56,450 nt of DNA, taken from NCBI GenBank assembly GCA_015489065.1, contig WGAO01000083.1:1-56450 (forward strand). The letters run 5' to 3'. A program made the translations under genes and the position numbers. The stretch comes from Thermotogaceae bacterium (GTDB lineage Bacteria; Thermotogota; Thermotogae; Thermotogales; Thermotogaceae). The notes beneath the pieces were generated by a model. That model was not told the DNA's origin. It did not search any database and saw only the letters and a program-made list of their open reading frames with translations. Every line of letters begins with the position of its first letter. Positions within the stretch are counted from its first letter, which is position 1. Shown in pieces: positions 25,779-34,855 of the stretch.

Positions 25779-26507
25779 ATGATCTCAGGAAGAGTTATAG
25801 ATGTATACGGAAAATATGTGAAGGTCAAAACTCAAAGAGGGGAAAAGATCCTCAAGATGAAAGGGAGAAAAGTCCCAGATAGGGGATGGATTCTGGAGTT
25901 TCAAAAGAGTGGTAACAGCTCCCCCTTTGTTGGTAGCCTTATAATTGAATCTCTAGATCCCCTCCCACCTCTTTCGGATCTCGTTCCATTTCTTGATAGG
26001 GGTATCTCCGATCCTGTGGATGTAACTTTTCTCTCGAGCTTGACAAAAGCTGTTATTTCAAGGCTTGGAAAGCTTCCCATGTGGTACTACGACAGATTGG
26101 CTGAGTATTATTACAAAGGAGAGACCGATTCTAAGGGAATCTACAGTGATTTAGTTTCAAAGTTAGTGAAAAAGAAAAAAATAAAAACTGACAGAATGAA
26201 AGCTTTCGGAGATTGGCTAAACACATTTTCGCATCCGTTTTACTTCAGATCGTATTCAAATGATCCGAAACCTACAAGAGTGTTCTTGAACAAAGCTGGA
26301 TCGGTGATAAGGATAGAGCATTTCTCGAAAAAACACGGAAAAGTAATAGTTGAGGGAATGATAGGAAAGACAGGGGCAAAACTGAAAGTGATTCCCGAAA
26401 GACCACTAGATCATCGAAAATTAGACAACTTGCAAAAGAAACTTTCATCAATTCTTGGAAGTGCTCTCATAGTTCAGGGAGGGAAAAATCTTGGATTCTA
26501 TGTCTAA
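25779..26507 (+). CDS. Unknown protein, possibly YlqG/FliK-C-like
   Basis: The 242-residue protein starts with a small beta domain (MISGRVIDVYGKYVKVKTQRGEKIL) and ends with LKVIPERPLDHRKLDNLQKKL...GSALIVQGGKNLGFYV. Between them is a helical, basic middle. No signal peptide or membrane helix is present. It overlaps the FlhB-C-like gene downstream. In Bacillus the FlhB-C homologue YlqH is preceded by YlqG, a hook-length-control-like protein, and the same pairing is proposed here from context rather than sequence. The gap after the permease gene is only 23 bases, so it stays in the operon. Confidence 0.6.
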   Translation: MISGRVIDVYGKYVKVKTQRGEKILKMKGRKVPDRGWILEFQKSGNSSPFVGSLIIESLDPLPPLSDLVPFLDRGISDPVDVTFLSSLTKAVISRLGKLPMWYYDRLAEYYYKGETDSKGIYSDLVSKLVKKKKIKTDRMKAFGDWLNTFSHPFYFRSYSNDPKPTRVFLNKAGSVIRIEHFSKKHGKVIVEGMIGKTGAKLKVIPERPLDHRKLDNLQKKLSSILGSALIVQGGKNLGFYV

Positions 26508-26742
26508 GTTAGCGGTGGCATTAAAATATGATCCGACATTGAAAGACGCTCCTTTCGTTGTTGCAAAAGGGAAAGGAGAACTTGCTGAAAAGATAATAGA
26601 AGAAGCCAAAAAAGCTGGAGTTCCGGTTGTAAGCTCTCCAGAAATAATACATGACCTTTATGAGCTCGAAATCCTTGAAGAGATCCCGCAAAATCTCTAT
26701 ACTGCCGTTGCAGAGATAATTCTTTTTTTGTCAGATCTTTAG
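26491..26742 (+). CDS. FlhB C-terminal-like protein (FhlX/YlqH type)
   Basis: The 83-residue protein matches the cytoplasmic tail of FlhB/YscU export-switch proteins: KLAVALKYDPTLKDAPFVVAKGKG, then AEKIIEEAKKAGVPVV and PQNLYTAVAEIILFL. The NPTH autocleavage motif of full FlhB is replaced by the free N-terminus, as in stand-alone YlqH/FhlX proteins that can partly substitute for the FlhB tail in flagellar export. TTG 26491 is seven bases after GGGAGGG; ATG 26500 is an alternative. It ends exactly where the convergent ABC operon ends, with no intergenic space. Confidence 0.85.
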   Translation: MDSMSKLAVALKYDPTLKDAPFVVAKGKGELAEKIIEEAKKAGVPVVSSPEIIHDLYELEILEEIPQNLYTAVAEIILFLSDL

Positions 26743-27738
26743 TCACTCAGATTTCTTGTATGGTATACCGTCTGCAGCTGGAGGTCTTGTTTTTCCTATA
26801 AATCCTCCAATGACTATGAGCGTGACTATGAAAGGCACCATATTAAAGAGGGGTTTAACCGAAGACGATACCTCTATGAGTTTGCTGCTCTGGAGCTGAT
26901 TTGCAAAAGCTTCGGAAGCCCCAAAAAGTAGTGATGCAAACATCGCTCCAATTGGATTCCAGTTTCCGAGTATCATAGCTGCAAGGGCAATGAATCCCCT
27001 ACCACCAGTCATTAACTCTTTGAATATTCCGGTATCTCCCACGCTCAAGAAAGCTCCACCTATAGATGCGAAAACTCCGCTCATCAAAACTCCGAAATAC
27101 CTTATTCTGTAAACGTTTACTCCCAAAGTATCTGCAGCTTCTGGGTTTTCACCAACTGATCTCATTCTGAGCCCTAGAGTAGTCTTGTATATTATGAACC
27201 ATCCTATAAAGACCGAAACGAATGCTAATATCACGAGAGGACTTATAGTACCAAACGCCTGACCCAGGAAGGAGTTCTCTGGGAACGGGAGTTTTATCGG
27301 TCTTATTATTGGGTTTATATCCTTGGTGATGTGTTTTATCATTTTAAACTTTTCAAGATCTGTCTGACCAACTTGGCCGAAGACTGGCTTCATCAAAAAC
27401 CCGGTGATTCCCTGCGCGATGAGTATTATTGCCGTACCGGAGACTATTTGATCTCCCCACCATTTTATGGAAGCCCAAGCGTGGAGCCATGCTATTCCAA
27501 CTCCAACAACCATTGCCATGAGGATTCCAATCCACGGATTTCCCGTGTAATAGGCAAAGGCTGTAGAGACAAAAGCTCCCATGAGCATGATTCCCTCAAG
27601 TGCGATATTCACAACTCCGGTTACTTCAGAAAAGACTCCTCCTAAGGACGCGTATATCAAAGGAGTAGAAGCAGTCAGAGTGATGCTATAAAACTGTGGA
27701 TTTCTGAAAACATCCAGTATAGCTTCTATTACTCTCAT
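26743..27738 (-). CDS. BMP-type nucleoside ABC transporter, permease 2
   Basis: This 331-residue polytopic permease of the BPD_transp_2 family has GVFSEVTGVVNIALEGIMLMGAF near the N-terminus (the family's N-I-A-x-E-G motif), KTTLGLRMRSVGENPEAADTLGVNVYRIRY (cytoplasmic coupling loop) and GRGFIALAAMILGNWNPIGAM. It pairs with the permease upstream as the heterodimeric channel of a nucleoside importer. It is last in the operon, overlapping the previous gene by four bases. Its stop abuts the stop of the convergent FlhB-C-like gene, leaving no room for a separate terminator. Confidence 0.9.
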   Translation of the reverse strand: MRVIEAILDVFRNPQFYSITLTASTPLIYASLGGVFSEVTGVVNIALEGIMLMGAFVSTAFAYYTGNPWIGILMAMVVGVGIAWLHAWASIKWWGDQIVSGTAIILIAQGITGFLMKPVFGQVGQTDLEKFKMIKHITKDINPIIRPIKLPFPENSFLGQAFGTISPLVILAFVSVFIGWFIIYKTTLGLRMRSVGENPEAADTLGVNVYRIRYFGVLMSGVFASIGGAFLSVGDTGIFKELMTGGRGFIALAAMILGNWNPIGAMFASLLFGASEAFANQLQSSKLIEVSSSVKPLFNMVPFIVTLIVIGGFIGKTRPPAADGIPYKKSE

Positions 27739-28775
27739 GCTTTCACCTTCTTCCTCTTTCTCCAGAGTATCATCGTTCTAACAATTCTATCTGCAGCGAC
27801 GAGGAATATAACTATACCTTGGATAATCATGACTATGTGCTTAGATATACCGGCAAACTGCATTTCATTTGAACCTGTTCTGAGAGCTCCCATAAGGAGC
27901 GCTGCGAATATTATTCCTATTGGATGATTTTGACCTATCAACGCTATCGAGATACCATCGAACCCTTTACCGCCTGAAAGAGTTCCCAGAAATCTGTGGT
28001 GAACCCCCATGAGCTCAACAACACCAGCGAGCCCTGCTAAAGCTCCAGATATTGCCATGCTCATGGTGACATTCTTTGAAATGCTTATCCCACCATATTC
28101 TGCAGCGTATGGATTGAAACCAGCTGCTTTGACTTCATACCCCGTAGTAGTCTTTTCAAGAAGAACATACATCACTATAGCCGCTATTACGGATATGATT
28201 ATGCCTGCGCTCATCTCCATAGGACCAACTTTCATCAGAATTGGAAGCTTTGCAGAAGGCGCTATTTCAGGACTCTTGGGTGTACCGGATCCTACTGCAA
28301 GCGGAACTTGTACCATATAAGAAGAGAGATAAGTAGCTATCCAGTTGAGCATTATTGTGGTAACGACTTCGTGAGCTCCGGTTTTTGCCTTTAGGTATCC
28401 AGCTATAGCCGCCCAGCCAGCTCCGGCAAGCATCCCAGCTATTATCGTCAGAGACAGTGCAAAATACGGTGGAGCCCAGCCCAAATTTATGCCAACAGCC
28501 GTGGCGGTAAGCGCTCCCATTATCATCTGCCCTTCGGCACCTATGTTAAAAACTCCTGCTCTGAATCCAAAACCAACCGCCAGACCTGTGAGAATCAGCG
28601 GTGTGGTCTTAACTATCGTGTTTACTATGGCTGCAGAACTACCAAAAGCCCCTTTAACCATTATCGCATATGCTTCAATTGGACTTTTTCCAACAGCCAT
28701 TATCACAAAAGCTGCTATGACGAGTGCAACTATGACGGATACTGCCGGAATTATGAATCCCCAGTACTTTTCCAT
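27735..28775 (-). CDS. BMP-type nucleoside ABC transporter, permease 1
   Basis: The 346-residue permease has an N-terminal membrane anchor, PLILTGLAVGFGFRAGVFNIGAEGQMIMGAL (family N-I-G-A-E-G signature), HEVVTTIMLNWIATYLSSYMV, the coupling loop YEVKAAGFNPYAAEYGGISISKN, and GKGFDGISIALIGQNHPIGI. It is translationally coupled to the ATPase gene upstream (TGATG) and to permease 2 downstream (ATGA). Together these import nucleosides or related purines and pyrimidines. Confidence 0.9.
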   Translation of the reverse strand: MEKYWGFIIPAVSVIVALVIAAFVIMAVGKSPIEAYAIMVKGAFGSSAAIVNTIVKTTPLILTGLAVGFGFRAGVFNIGAEGQMIMGALTATAVGINLGWAPPYFALSLTIIAGMLAGAGWAAIAGYLKAKTGAHEVVTTIMLNWIATYLSSYMVQVPLAVGSGTPKSPEIAPSAKLPILMKVGPMEMSAGIIISVIAAIVMYVLLEKTTTGYEVKAAGFNPYAAEYGGISISKNVTMSMAISGALAGLAGVVELMGVHHRFLGTLSGGKGFDGISIALIGQNHPIGIIFAALLMGALRTGSNEMQFAGISKHIVMIIQGIVIFLVAADRIVRTMILWRKRKKVKA

Positions 28776-30307
28776 CAGGACCTCACCTCTTCGAGTCTCT
28801 TCCCAGCCATCATGAGTCCCACCTCTTCGAAGTTCGTTTCCTCCGGTTTGACTTCACCCATTATCTCACCTTCATACATGACGAGTATTCTGTCTGACAA
28901 AGAGAAAACTTCCTCAAGCTCCATAGATACCAAGAGTATTGCAACATCCTGCTCTCTCAATTTAAGAATCGTCTTGTGAATGAACTCTATAGCACCAACA
29001 TCTAGTCCCCTTGTTGGTTGTGCAACAACTATGAATTTTGGCTGACTGCTAACCTCTCTCGCAACAACTATCTTTTGCTGATTTCCTCCTGAAAAATTGC
29101 CGCCGAGCATGTTTATATTCCTGGGCCTCACATCGAACTCTTCGAAGAGTTTTTTAGAATCTTCAAATATAGCAGGATGATTGAGAAATCCTCTAATGGA
29201 GTACGGCTCCCACCAGTGTTTTCCGAGTATCATGTTGTAATAGGCAGGATATTGAAGAACCATACCGTATTTGAGCCTGTCTTCTGGAATATGCGTCATT
29301 CTCATGTTTCTTAAACTTCTTGGATCAAGACCCGTTATATCTCTGTTTAAGAGTGTTACCTTTCCTTTCTCAATCTTTCTCAAACCAGTTATCGCTTCAA
29401 CGAGTTCTGATTGACCGTTTCCCGCAACTCCAGCTATACCGACTATTTCACCTGCTCTGACCTTGAAAGAGACTCCTCTGACGGCATCAAGACCTCTGTT
29501 GTCCTTAACCCAGAGATTTTCTATTTCAAAAACAACATCTTTGGGTTCATGTGGAGGCTTTTCCACTCTGAGAACGACATCTCTTCCAACCATTGCTCTA
29601 GCTATTTCTCTCGGATTGGTCTCCTTTGTAATCAGATTAGCTGTAACCTTACCGAGTCTCATAACTGTTATGTTATCCGATATTTCCATGACTTCGTTGA
29701 GTTTATGGGATATGAATATCATTGTCTTCCCCGCAGCTTTTAGTCTTCTCATAACTTCGAATAGTTCTTCCGTCTCTTGTGGAGTTAGAACAGCCGTTGG
29801 CTCGTCAAATATCAGTATCTCGGCTCCTCTGTAAAGAGTCTTTATTATCTCAACTCTTTGCTGCATACCAACCGGGATATCTTCAATTTTGGCGTCCACA
29901 TCGACATGAAGACCGTATTTTTCGGAAAGCTCTTTAACTCGCTTTCTCGCTTCTCTTAAATCAAAAACAAATCCACCTTTGGTAGTTTCAGATCCCAAAA
30001 CTACATTTTCAGCGACTGTGAGATTGCCAACAAGCATAAAGTGCTGATGAACCATCCCTATTCCATTTCTTATGGCATCTCTAGGACCCTTCATATCAAC
30101 TTTTTTCCCAAATACATAGATTTCCCCCTCATCAGGATGGAGGAGACCGTAGAGCTGATTCATCAGGGTGCTTTTTCCAGCACCATTCTCGCCGACTATG
30201 GCGTGAATCTCCCCCTTCCTGACGAAGAGATCGACATGGTCGTTCGCCAAAACTCCCGGAAATCTCTTGACTATACCTTTCATCACGACTGCATATTCTT
30301 CGTACAT
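28775..30307 (-). CDS. BMP-type nucleoside ABC transporter, tandem ATP-binding protein
   Basis: The protein, about 510 residues, contains two nucleotide-binding domains in tandem. The first has VGENGAGKSTLMNQL, VGMQQRVEIIKTL (signature) and ILIFDEPTAVL. The second has GVAGNGQSELVEAI, FSGGNQQKIVVAREV and VVAQPTRGLDVGAI. The second Walker A lacks the usual GKS/T, as is typical of RbsA/YufO-type proteins in which the two sites are unequal. ATG 30307 is nine bases after AAGGAG; the TTG at 30316 touches that site. It energises import through the two following permeases. Confidence 0.92.
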   Translation of the reverse strand: MYEEYAVVMKGIVKRFPGVLANDHVDLFVRKGEIHAIVGENGAGKSTLMNQLYGLLHPDEGEIYVFGKKVDMKGPRDAIRNGIGMVHQHFMLVGNLTVAENVVLGSETTKGGFVFDLREARKRVKELSEKYGLHVDVDAKIEDIPVGMQQRVEIIKTLYRGAEILIFDEPTAVLTPQETEELFEVMRRLKAAGKTMIFISHKLNEVMEISDNITVMRLGKVTANLITKETNPREIARAMVGRDVVLRVEKPPHEPKDVVFEIENLWVKDNRGLDAVRGVSFKVRAGEIVGIAGVAGNGQSELVEAITGLRKIEKGKVTLLNRDITGLDPRSLRNMRMTHIPEDRLKYGMVLQYPAYYNMILGKHWWEPYSIRGFLNHPAIFEDSKKLFEEFDVRPRNINMLGGNFSGGNQQKIVVAREVSSQPKFIVVAQPTRGLDVGAIEFIHKTILKLREQDVAILLVSMELEEVFSLSDRILVMYEGEIMGEVKPEETNFEEVGLMMAGKRLEEVRS

Positions 30308-30336
30308 CTTGATCAACTCCTTTGAAATATCTCAAA

Positions 30337-30356
30337 GGCGGGGGCAGAGCCCCGCC
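30337..30356 (-). terminator. Intercistronic GC hairpin between the binding-protein and ATPase genes
   Basis: On the minus strand, GGCGGGGC-TCT-GCCCCCGCC, with one bulged base, forms a strong stem just after the binding-protein stop. Only TTTGAG follows, not a U-tract. Partial termination or 3'-end protection is more likely than full termination. This would raise binding-protein expression over the transporter genes, a common pattern in ABC operons. Confidence 0.65.
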
Positions 30357-30363
30357 AAAGCGA

Positions 30364-31464
30364 TTACTTCTTGGTCCATGGGAACTGGAGCCATTTCGGA
30401 ACGGTGAAATTGTTGAGAGCTTCCTGTGTATCGGGAACTTTGAAAGCACCAGTCTTTATGGCGTTCTTTATCAGAGCGAGCTCGGCAATAACCGTGTTCG
30501 GTACCATACCCTTAGTGTACTTCATCGGGCTTATCCCAACTCCGTCCTCAGCAAGACCGAGAACATCGTGTCCACCTTCGAAGGTTCCCTCATAAGCCCA
30601 TTTGACTGCGTAGTAAGCAGCCATATCGACTCTCTTCATAGCGGAAGCGAGTACTGCACCGGGAGCCATGTAATCCTGATCTGCGTCAACACCTATAGCG
30701 AAGTAGGCTTTTCCTTTGCTGTAGTAGTAGTCTATGAAATCTTGCAGAGATGGATTCTCCTTACCTAGGAGTTCAGAGAATTTCTCTTTAGCCGCTTCGA
30801 TAACTCCGTTTCCACAGGCACCAGCGGCGTGGAATATAACATCTGCACCCTCAGCGAATTGGGACATGGCAAGATCTTTTCCTTTCTTAGGATCGGAGAA
30901 TTCGTTGGTGTATCCCCTGAGAACTTTCACTTTGACGCCGTGTATGGCTTCGTATGTCTTCACACCAGCCTCAAATCCATAGCGGTACCTTTCAACTGGT
31001 GGTATTGGGATTCCACCTATGAATCCAACAATACCGGTCTTGGTCATAGCAGCAGCTATGTACCCGACGAGGAAAGCTCCTTCCTGTTCCTTAAAGGTGA
31101 TCGTTAGAACATTTGGAAGGTTCTTTCCCTCAGGAGGAACTATGTCTATACCGACGAACTTCGTATCTGGATACTGAGCCGCGACCTTGAAGAGCGAGTC
31201 AGTCATCATGAAACCAACTGCGAAAACAAGGTCGGCTTCTTGAGCTGCTTTTGAAAGGTTAGGTACATAGTCAGCTTGCTCGTAAGACTGTATGACCTCG
31301 TAATCTGCGCCAAGTTCCTTTGCTGCCCTTACGACACCTGCCCAAGTCCCATCGTTAAATGATCTGTCACCAAGTCCTCCCGTGTCTGTGACCATGATAA
31401 CTTTGAAAGCCATCGCAGAAATCACGAGAGCGGCAACCATGAGAACTGCCAGAAGTTTCTTCAT
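30364..31464 (-). CDS. BMP-family nucleoside-binding protein
   Basis: This 366-residue exported substrate-binding protein is of the BMP/PnrA family. A signal peptide (MKKLLAVLMVAALVISAMA) has no lipobox Cys at the usual place, so it may be periplasmic or anchored by its signal. Family motifs are VTDTGGLGDRSFNDGTWAGV, DLVFAVGFMMTDSLFKVA, AFLVGYIAAAMTKTGIVGFIGG, ADVIFHAAGACGNGVIEAA and AIGVDADQDYMAPG. It delivers nucleosides to the permease complex encoded next. ATG overlaps the stop of the unknown membrane protein gene, which links it to the dnaN-nagA run. Confidence 0.92.
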   Translation of the reverse strand: MKKLLAVLMVAALVISAMAFKVIMVTDTGGLGDRSFNDGTWAGVVRAAKELGADYEVIQSYEQADYVPNLSKAAQEADLVFAVGFMMTDSLFKVAAQYPDTKFVGIDIVPPEGKNLPNVLTITFKEQEGAFLVGYIAAAMTKTGIVGFIGGIPIPPVERYRYGFEAGVKTYEAIHGVKVKVLRGYTNEFSDPKKGKDLAMSQFAEGADVIFHAAGACGNGVIEAAKEKFSELLGKENPSLQDFIDYYYSKGKAYFAIGVDADQDYMAPGAVLASAMKRVDMAAYYAVKWAYEGTFEGGHDVLGLAEDGVGISPMKYTKGMVPNTVIAELALIKNAIKTGAFKVPDTQEALNNFTVPKWLQFPWTKK

Positions 31465-33728
31465 TCTCTCAACCTCCCTTCAGAAGTTTTCTTAAATATA
31501 ATGTACAAAGAGAAGATTACAAGCAATATCTGAGAAGCTGGGAAGAAAGCACCTGAAGCTTTCAGAACTGGTACCCCGTATTCCACGAAAAACACTCTTG
31601 GAGCGAACATAAGCCATATACCCAATGCTAGGGAAAACATTCCGATGAGTTTCGATCTCAATCCAACTGTCCAGAGGAAAAATATAAACGAAAGCACTAC
31701 AAAAGCCTTTAAACCTCTCTCAGTCTGCGAGTTGAGGACACTCGGAGGCTTTGCGGGTTTTCCAATATATTTATTAACTATGTCAATGAAAATCTTTTGA
31801 AGCTTTGGATTTGTTTTCATTCGTTTGTTCAGAAAATCTTTAAAGTCGTTCCTTAGCTCATCATTTGAATATTTCGCTATCTTCTCAGCTAGTTTCACAG
31901 CTTTTCTGTAATTTGACCCTTTGAAGGGATCTTTGCTAGCAAGTAGTTTATCTATTGTTCTTCCAAATTCGGAAACAGACATGAATCCAATTAAGGGGTC
32001 TTTCAGAAATGCTCTGTATTTGTCACCGTCATAAAGGTCGTTCTTTAAAAGACTTGCAAAACTCGATTTCAAAATTCCGGTGTTTTTATCCATAGAGAGA
32101 TTAGATGGGTTTGGAAATTCCGGAGTGAATATGAATATCACAAACAACGCTGCAATGAGCAATTCAATCCATCTTGTTTTGATCTTTCCAAGTATTAGCA
32201 TGAATGCAAATGCGAATGTGAAGAATCCCAGAATTGAGTACAGAAGTCCTTCACCAAGAGATATCGGATCCATAAGTATTCCCATGTAAAGGATCTCTAT
32301 AATCACCGAGACAATCGTCATAGCCATGATTTTTCTCATCTTCCAACCGAAGTATATGAGAAGTGCATAGATAACATATCTAAGCCACCACAGATTAATC
32401 TTTTTCGGGGCTGCTTTTGCGGCGATTTTGGCTAGATCCTGTTTAGTATCCTCTAGATTAAGTGCGTCTATGACGTCATCGGTTACATCGTTTGAAAATC
32501 TTTCAAAGTCTTTAACTCCTGATTTTCTGATCTTGTCGAGTGACTGATTTATTATCGATATGACAGATTTATTCTCAAAGAGTTTTGCCAAATTCTCAGT
32601 TGTGGAGTATCTGAACATCTCGTAAACGCATCGGTCTCCACCACAAGATTTTTGGTATCTTTTCATATCTATTTCTATTGGTGGTTTTACATCTGTTGCT
32701 CCCAAGTAGTACGCTATAGTGTGCGAGAGTATATCGAGCATGTTGTTTTTAAGCGGCCTGTACAGTGGTTTACCGAGAAGATTCTTTTTAAGCATATCGT
32801 CGTATATAAAGAAAGCCACCATTCTGATCTTCCAGTTGAAATCCTCATTGTTTTCAAACTTCATATTCTTTAGGAGATTTACAGAAACTTTAATGACTTC
32901 TTTTAGAGTCAATCCTTTGTAATAGTACTCTCTCTCTATGTAAGGGAGCTTATCCTGACCATCGTATCTAAATCCACCACATCTTTCACATTTTTTGTAC
33001 TTTACCCCGCTGAGTTTGAACGGAAGAGGTTCGTCTATTATTCCGCTGTAGTAAAGAAGAATATGCTTAACGGCATCTTTCATCTCGGATGTGACGTACC
33101 TTGCGTACTTTGAATAAACGAGCGAGAGTGAATCACTTGCCATAGCGGCACTTGGTGTGAGGTTGGTATGTTTTAAATAGGATTCTAGATATGCCAAAAA
33201 TAACGCTTTTGCAAACAAGTCGTTAAAGTCCAAGTTTTCCGCAACTTTTGGAAACTTCCCATACTTGTCCAGGACTTTTTTTAGGCATTCCTTTAATTTT
33301 TTTTCGCCGTTTTCCTCAGAATTCGTCTGGCCGAATCCTCCAAGGAAGCTGTTGAATCCCGAGGGAGCTTCCTCTCCTCCACAAAGGCTCTCTATTTCCC
33401 AAGTTTGTCTTATAGACTCTTCTCCCCAGATATCAGCTGCAGACTGCCCTGAAGGGATATAGGGTTTTAAAAGCTCTGCCAAGAAATTCGAAGAGTTCAG
33501 GGCGGCTTCTCTTCTGTCTATACTACCAACTATCTTTATTTTATAGAATCTGTAGAGCGCCATGTAAGGAAGTTGGGAGTCAACGAAAGATATAAAGGGA
33601 TCACTCTTATCTCCCAAGTAATCATTTATAAAAGTCTTGTATCGGCTCTCTATCTCTTGATAGCTGAGAGCAGAAGAGAAAATAAAAGTAGCCAAGAGAG
33701 CTAAAATTATTGTGAGTCCCTTTTTCAC
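31461..33728 (-). CDS. Large exported/membrane protein of unknown function
   Basis: The 755-residue protein starts at GTG with a signal peptide (MKKGLTIILALLATFIFSSALS). About 420 residues of mainly helical extracytoplasmic sequence follow, including a CERCGGFRYDG knuckle and a second Cys pair (SCGGDRC). Four or five membrane helices lie between residues about 440 and 545, then another soluble helical stretch of 130 residues and a terminal membrane region with about three helices. I recognise no family. It lies between nagA and the nucleoside-binding-protein gene, overlapping the latter by four bases. Cys-rich knuckles outside the cell suggest disulfides or metal sites. Confidence 0.8.
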   Translation of the reverse strand: MKKGLTIILALLATFIFSSALSYQEIESRYKTFINDYLGDKSDPFISFVDSQLPYMALYRFYKIKIVGSIDRREAALNSSNFLAELLKPYIPSGQSAADIWGEESIRQTWEIESLCGGEEAPSGFNSFLGGFGQTNSEENGEKKLKECLKKVLDKYGKFPKVAENLDFNDLFAKALFLAYLESYLKHTNLTPSAAMASDSLSLVYSKYARYVTSEMKDAVKHILLYYSGIIDEPLPFKLSGVKYKKCERCGGFRYDGQDKLPYIEREYYYKGLTLKEVIKVSVNLLKNMKFENNEDFNWKIRMVAFFIYDDMLKKNLLGKPLYRPLKNNMLDILSHTIAYYLGATDVKPPIEIDMKRYQKSCGGDRCVYEMFRYSTTENLAKLFENKSVISIINQSLDKIRKSGVKDFERFSNDVTDDVIDALNLEDTKQDLAKIAAKAAPKKINLWWLRYVIYALLIYFGWKMRKIMAMTIVSVIIEILYMGILMDPISLGEGLLYSILGFFTFAFAFMLILGKIKTRWIELLIAALFVIFIFTPEFPNPSNLSMDKNTGILKSSFASLLKNDLYDGDKYRAFLKDPLIGFMSVSEFGRTIDKLLASKDPFKGSNYRKAVKLAEKIAKYSNDELRNDFKDFLNKRMKTNPKLQKIFIDIVNKYIGKPAKPPSVLNSQTERGLKAFVVLSFIFFLWTVGLRSKLIGMFSLALGIWLMFAPRVFFVEYGVPVLKASGAFFPASQILLVIFSLYIIFKKTSEGRLRE

Positions 33729-33768
33729 ATCCGATTCCCCCTGTTCTGCTTTATGGTATCACAAATCC

Positions 33769-34845
33769 TCAGGAGTTTTGAAAAATTTTTTCTCCATTTT
33801 TGTAAACTTCGATAACGCTTAAACCCTGATCCAGAATTACAAGATCAGCGTCGAATTCCTTTGAAATTCTTCCCTTTCCATGTAGTTTCATGTGAGTGGC
33901 TGCATTGTAAGAAGACACCTTGGAAAGACACTTCAAATTGCAATTAGTGAATTTTTTAAAATTCTTCAGAGCTTTGGAGAATGTTAGTGTGGAGCCGGCT
34001 AATGTACCATTTTCCAACCTGGCTATTCCGTCGTTAACAAAAACTTTCAATCCCCCTAGTTCATACTCTCCATCTTCTAATCCAGTTGCGGATATGGAAT
34101 CGGTTATTAAGATTATCCGATCGCAACCCTTTATCTTGTAAATCAATCTGATCATCTCTTTGGACACATGAACACCATCTGATATGAGTTCCAGATAAAA
34201 ATCTTCAAGGAGACCCGCACCAGTTATTCCAATTTCCCTATGGTGGAGTGACCTTAAGGCGTTTGGAAAATGTGTTATCCTCCTTGATCCTGCTCTGTAA
34301 GCTTCCATTGTTTCAGAATATTTGGCGTTTGAATGTCCAAGACTCACTCTGACTCCTTTTTTTTCAAGTTCTTCTATTATTTTAGGGTCGTTTACTTCTG
34401 GAGCCAATGTAATGGTCTTAAGGGAGTTGTGCTTCAAAAGCTCTTTTACTTCGCTAAGAGTAGCTTCTTTTATGTATTTTGGGTTCTGTGCTCCTTTTTT
34501 ATCAAGTGATATGTAAGGTCCCTCAAGGTGCGCGTACATTCTTTTTTCATCAGCACTTTCGAGAAATCCTTTCATTTCTTCTGGGGAAGTGGAGACAGAT
34601 GTCGGGAAGAAAGTGGTAACACCTTGGGAATAGAAAAAGTTTTCTACCTTCTTCCAATCTTTAGACTTTAGAAAATCCACACCGACGGCTCCATGCGTGT
34701 GAATATCTATAAATCCAGGCATGAGAATGAAGGATGTCTTTTTGTCTGAGAGCTCAACATCAGTTATTTTTCCGTCTTCTATGTAAACATTGCCGATATA
34801 TTCCCCATCTATTGGATCGACTATCAGAACTCCTTCTATTTTCAA
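33769..34845 (-). CDS. nagA: N-acetylglucosamine-6-phosphate deacetylase
   Basis: NagA removes the acetyl group from GlcNAc-6-phosphate, feeding amino-sugar catabolism or wall recycling. The protein, about 358 residues, is an amidohydrolase with LMPGFIDIHTHGAVGVDFL (HxH), AHLEGPYIS (metal Glu), SLGHSNAKYSETMEA, RRITHFPNALRSLHHREIGITG, ELISDGVHVSKEMI and LITDSISATGLEDG. TTG 34845 follows GAGGTGAT at good spacing; GTG 34854 is inside that site. It sits ten bases after dnaN and probably shares its transcript, an unusual partner for the sliding clamp. Confidence 0.9.
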   Translation of the reverse strand: MKIEGVLIVDPIDGEYIGNVYIEDGKITDVELSDKKTSFILMPGFIDIHTHGAVGVDFLKSKDWKKVENFFYSQGVTTFFPTSVSTSPEEMKGFLESADEKRMYAHLEGPYISLDKKGAQNPKYIKEATLSEVKELLKHNSLKTITLAPEVNDPKIIEELEKKGVRVSLGHSNAKYSETMEAYRAGSRRITHFPNALRSLHHREIGITGAGLLEDFYLELISDGVHVSKEMIRLIYKIKGCDRIILITDSISATGLEDGEYELGGLKVFVNDGIARLENGTLAGSTLTFSKALKNFKKFTNCNLKCLSKVSSYNAATHMKLHGKGRISKEFDADLVILDQGLSVIEVYKNGEKIFQNS

Positions 34846-34855
34846 AATTATCACC

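Noticed and set aside
27331-27645. Plus-strand open frames under the ABC transporter genes (also near 28009, 28489, 29411 and 30322)
   Set aside because: These are shadows of strongly coding minus-strand genes, without ribosome binding sites or sensible composition.
30337-30356. Hairpin as a full rho-independent terminator
   Set aside because: No U-tract follows on the minus strand, so complete termination is unlikely; it is kept as a weak or stabilising element.
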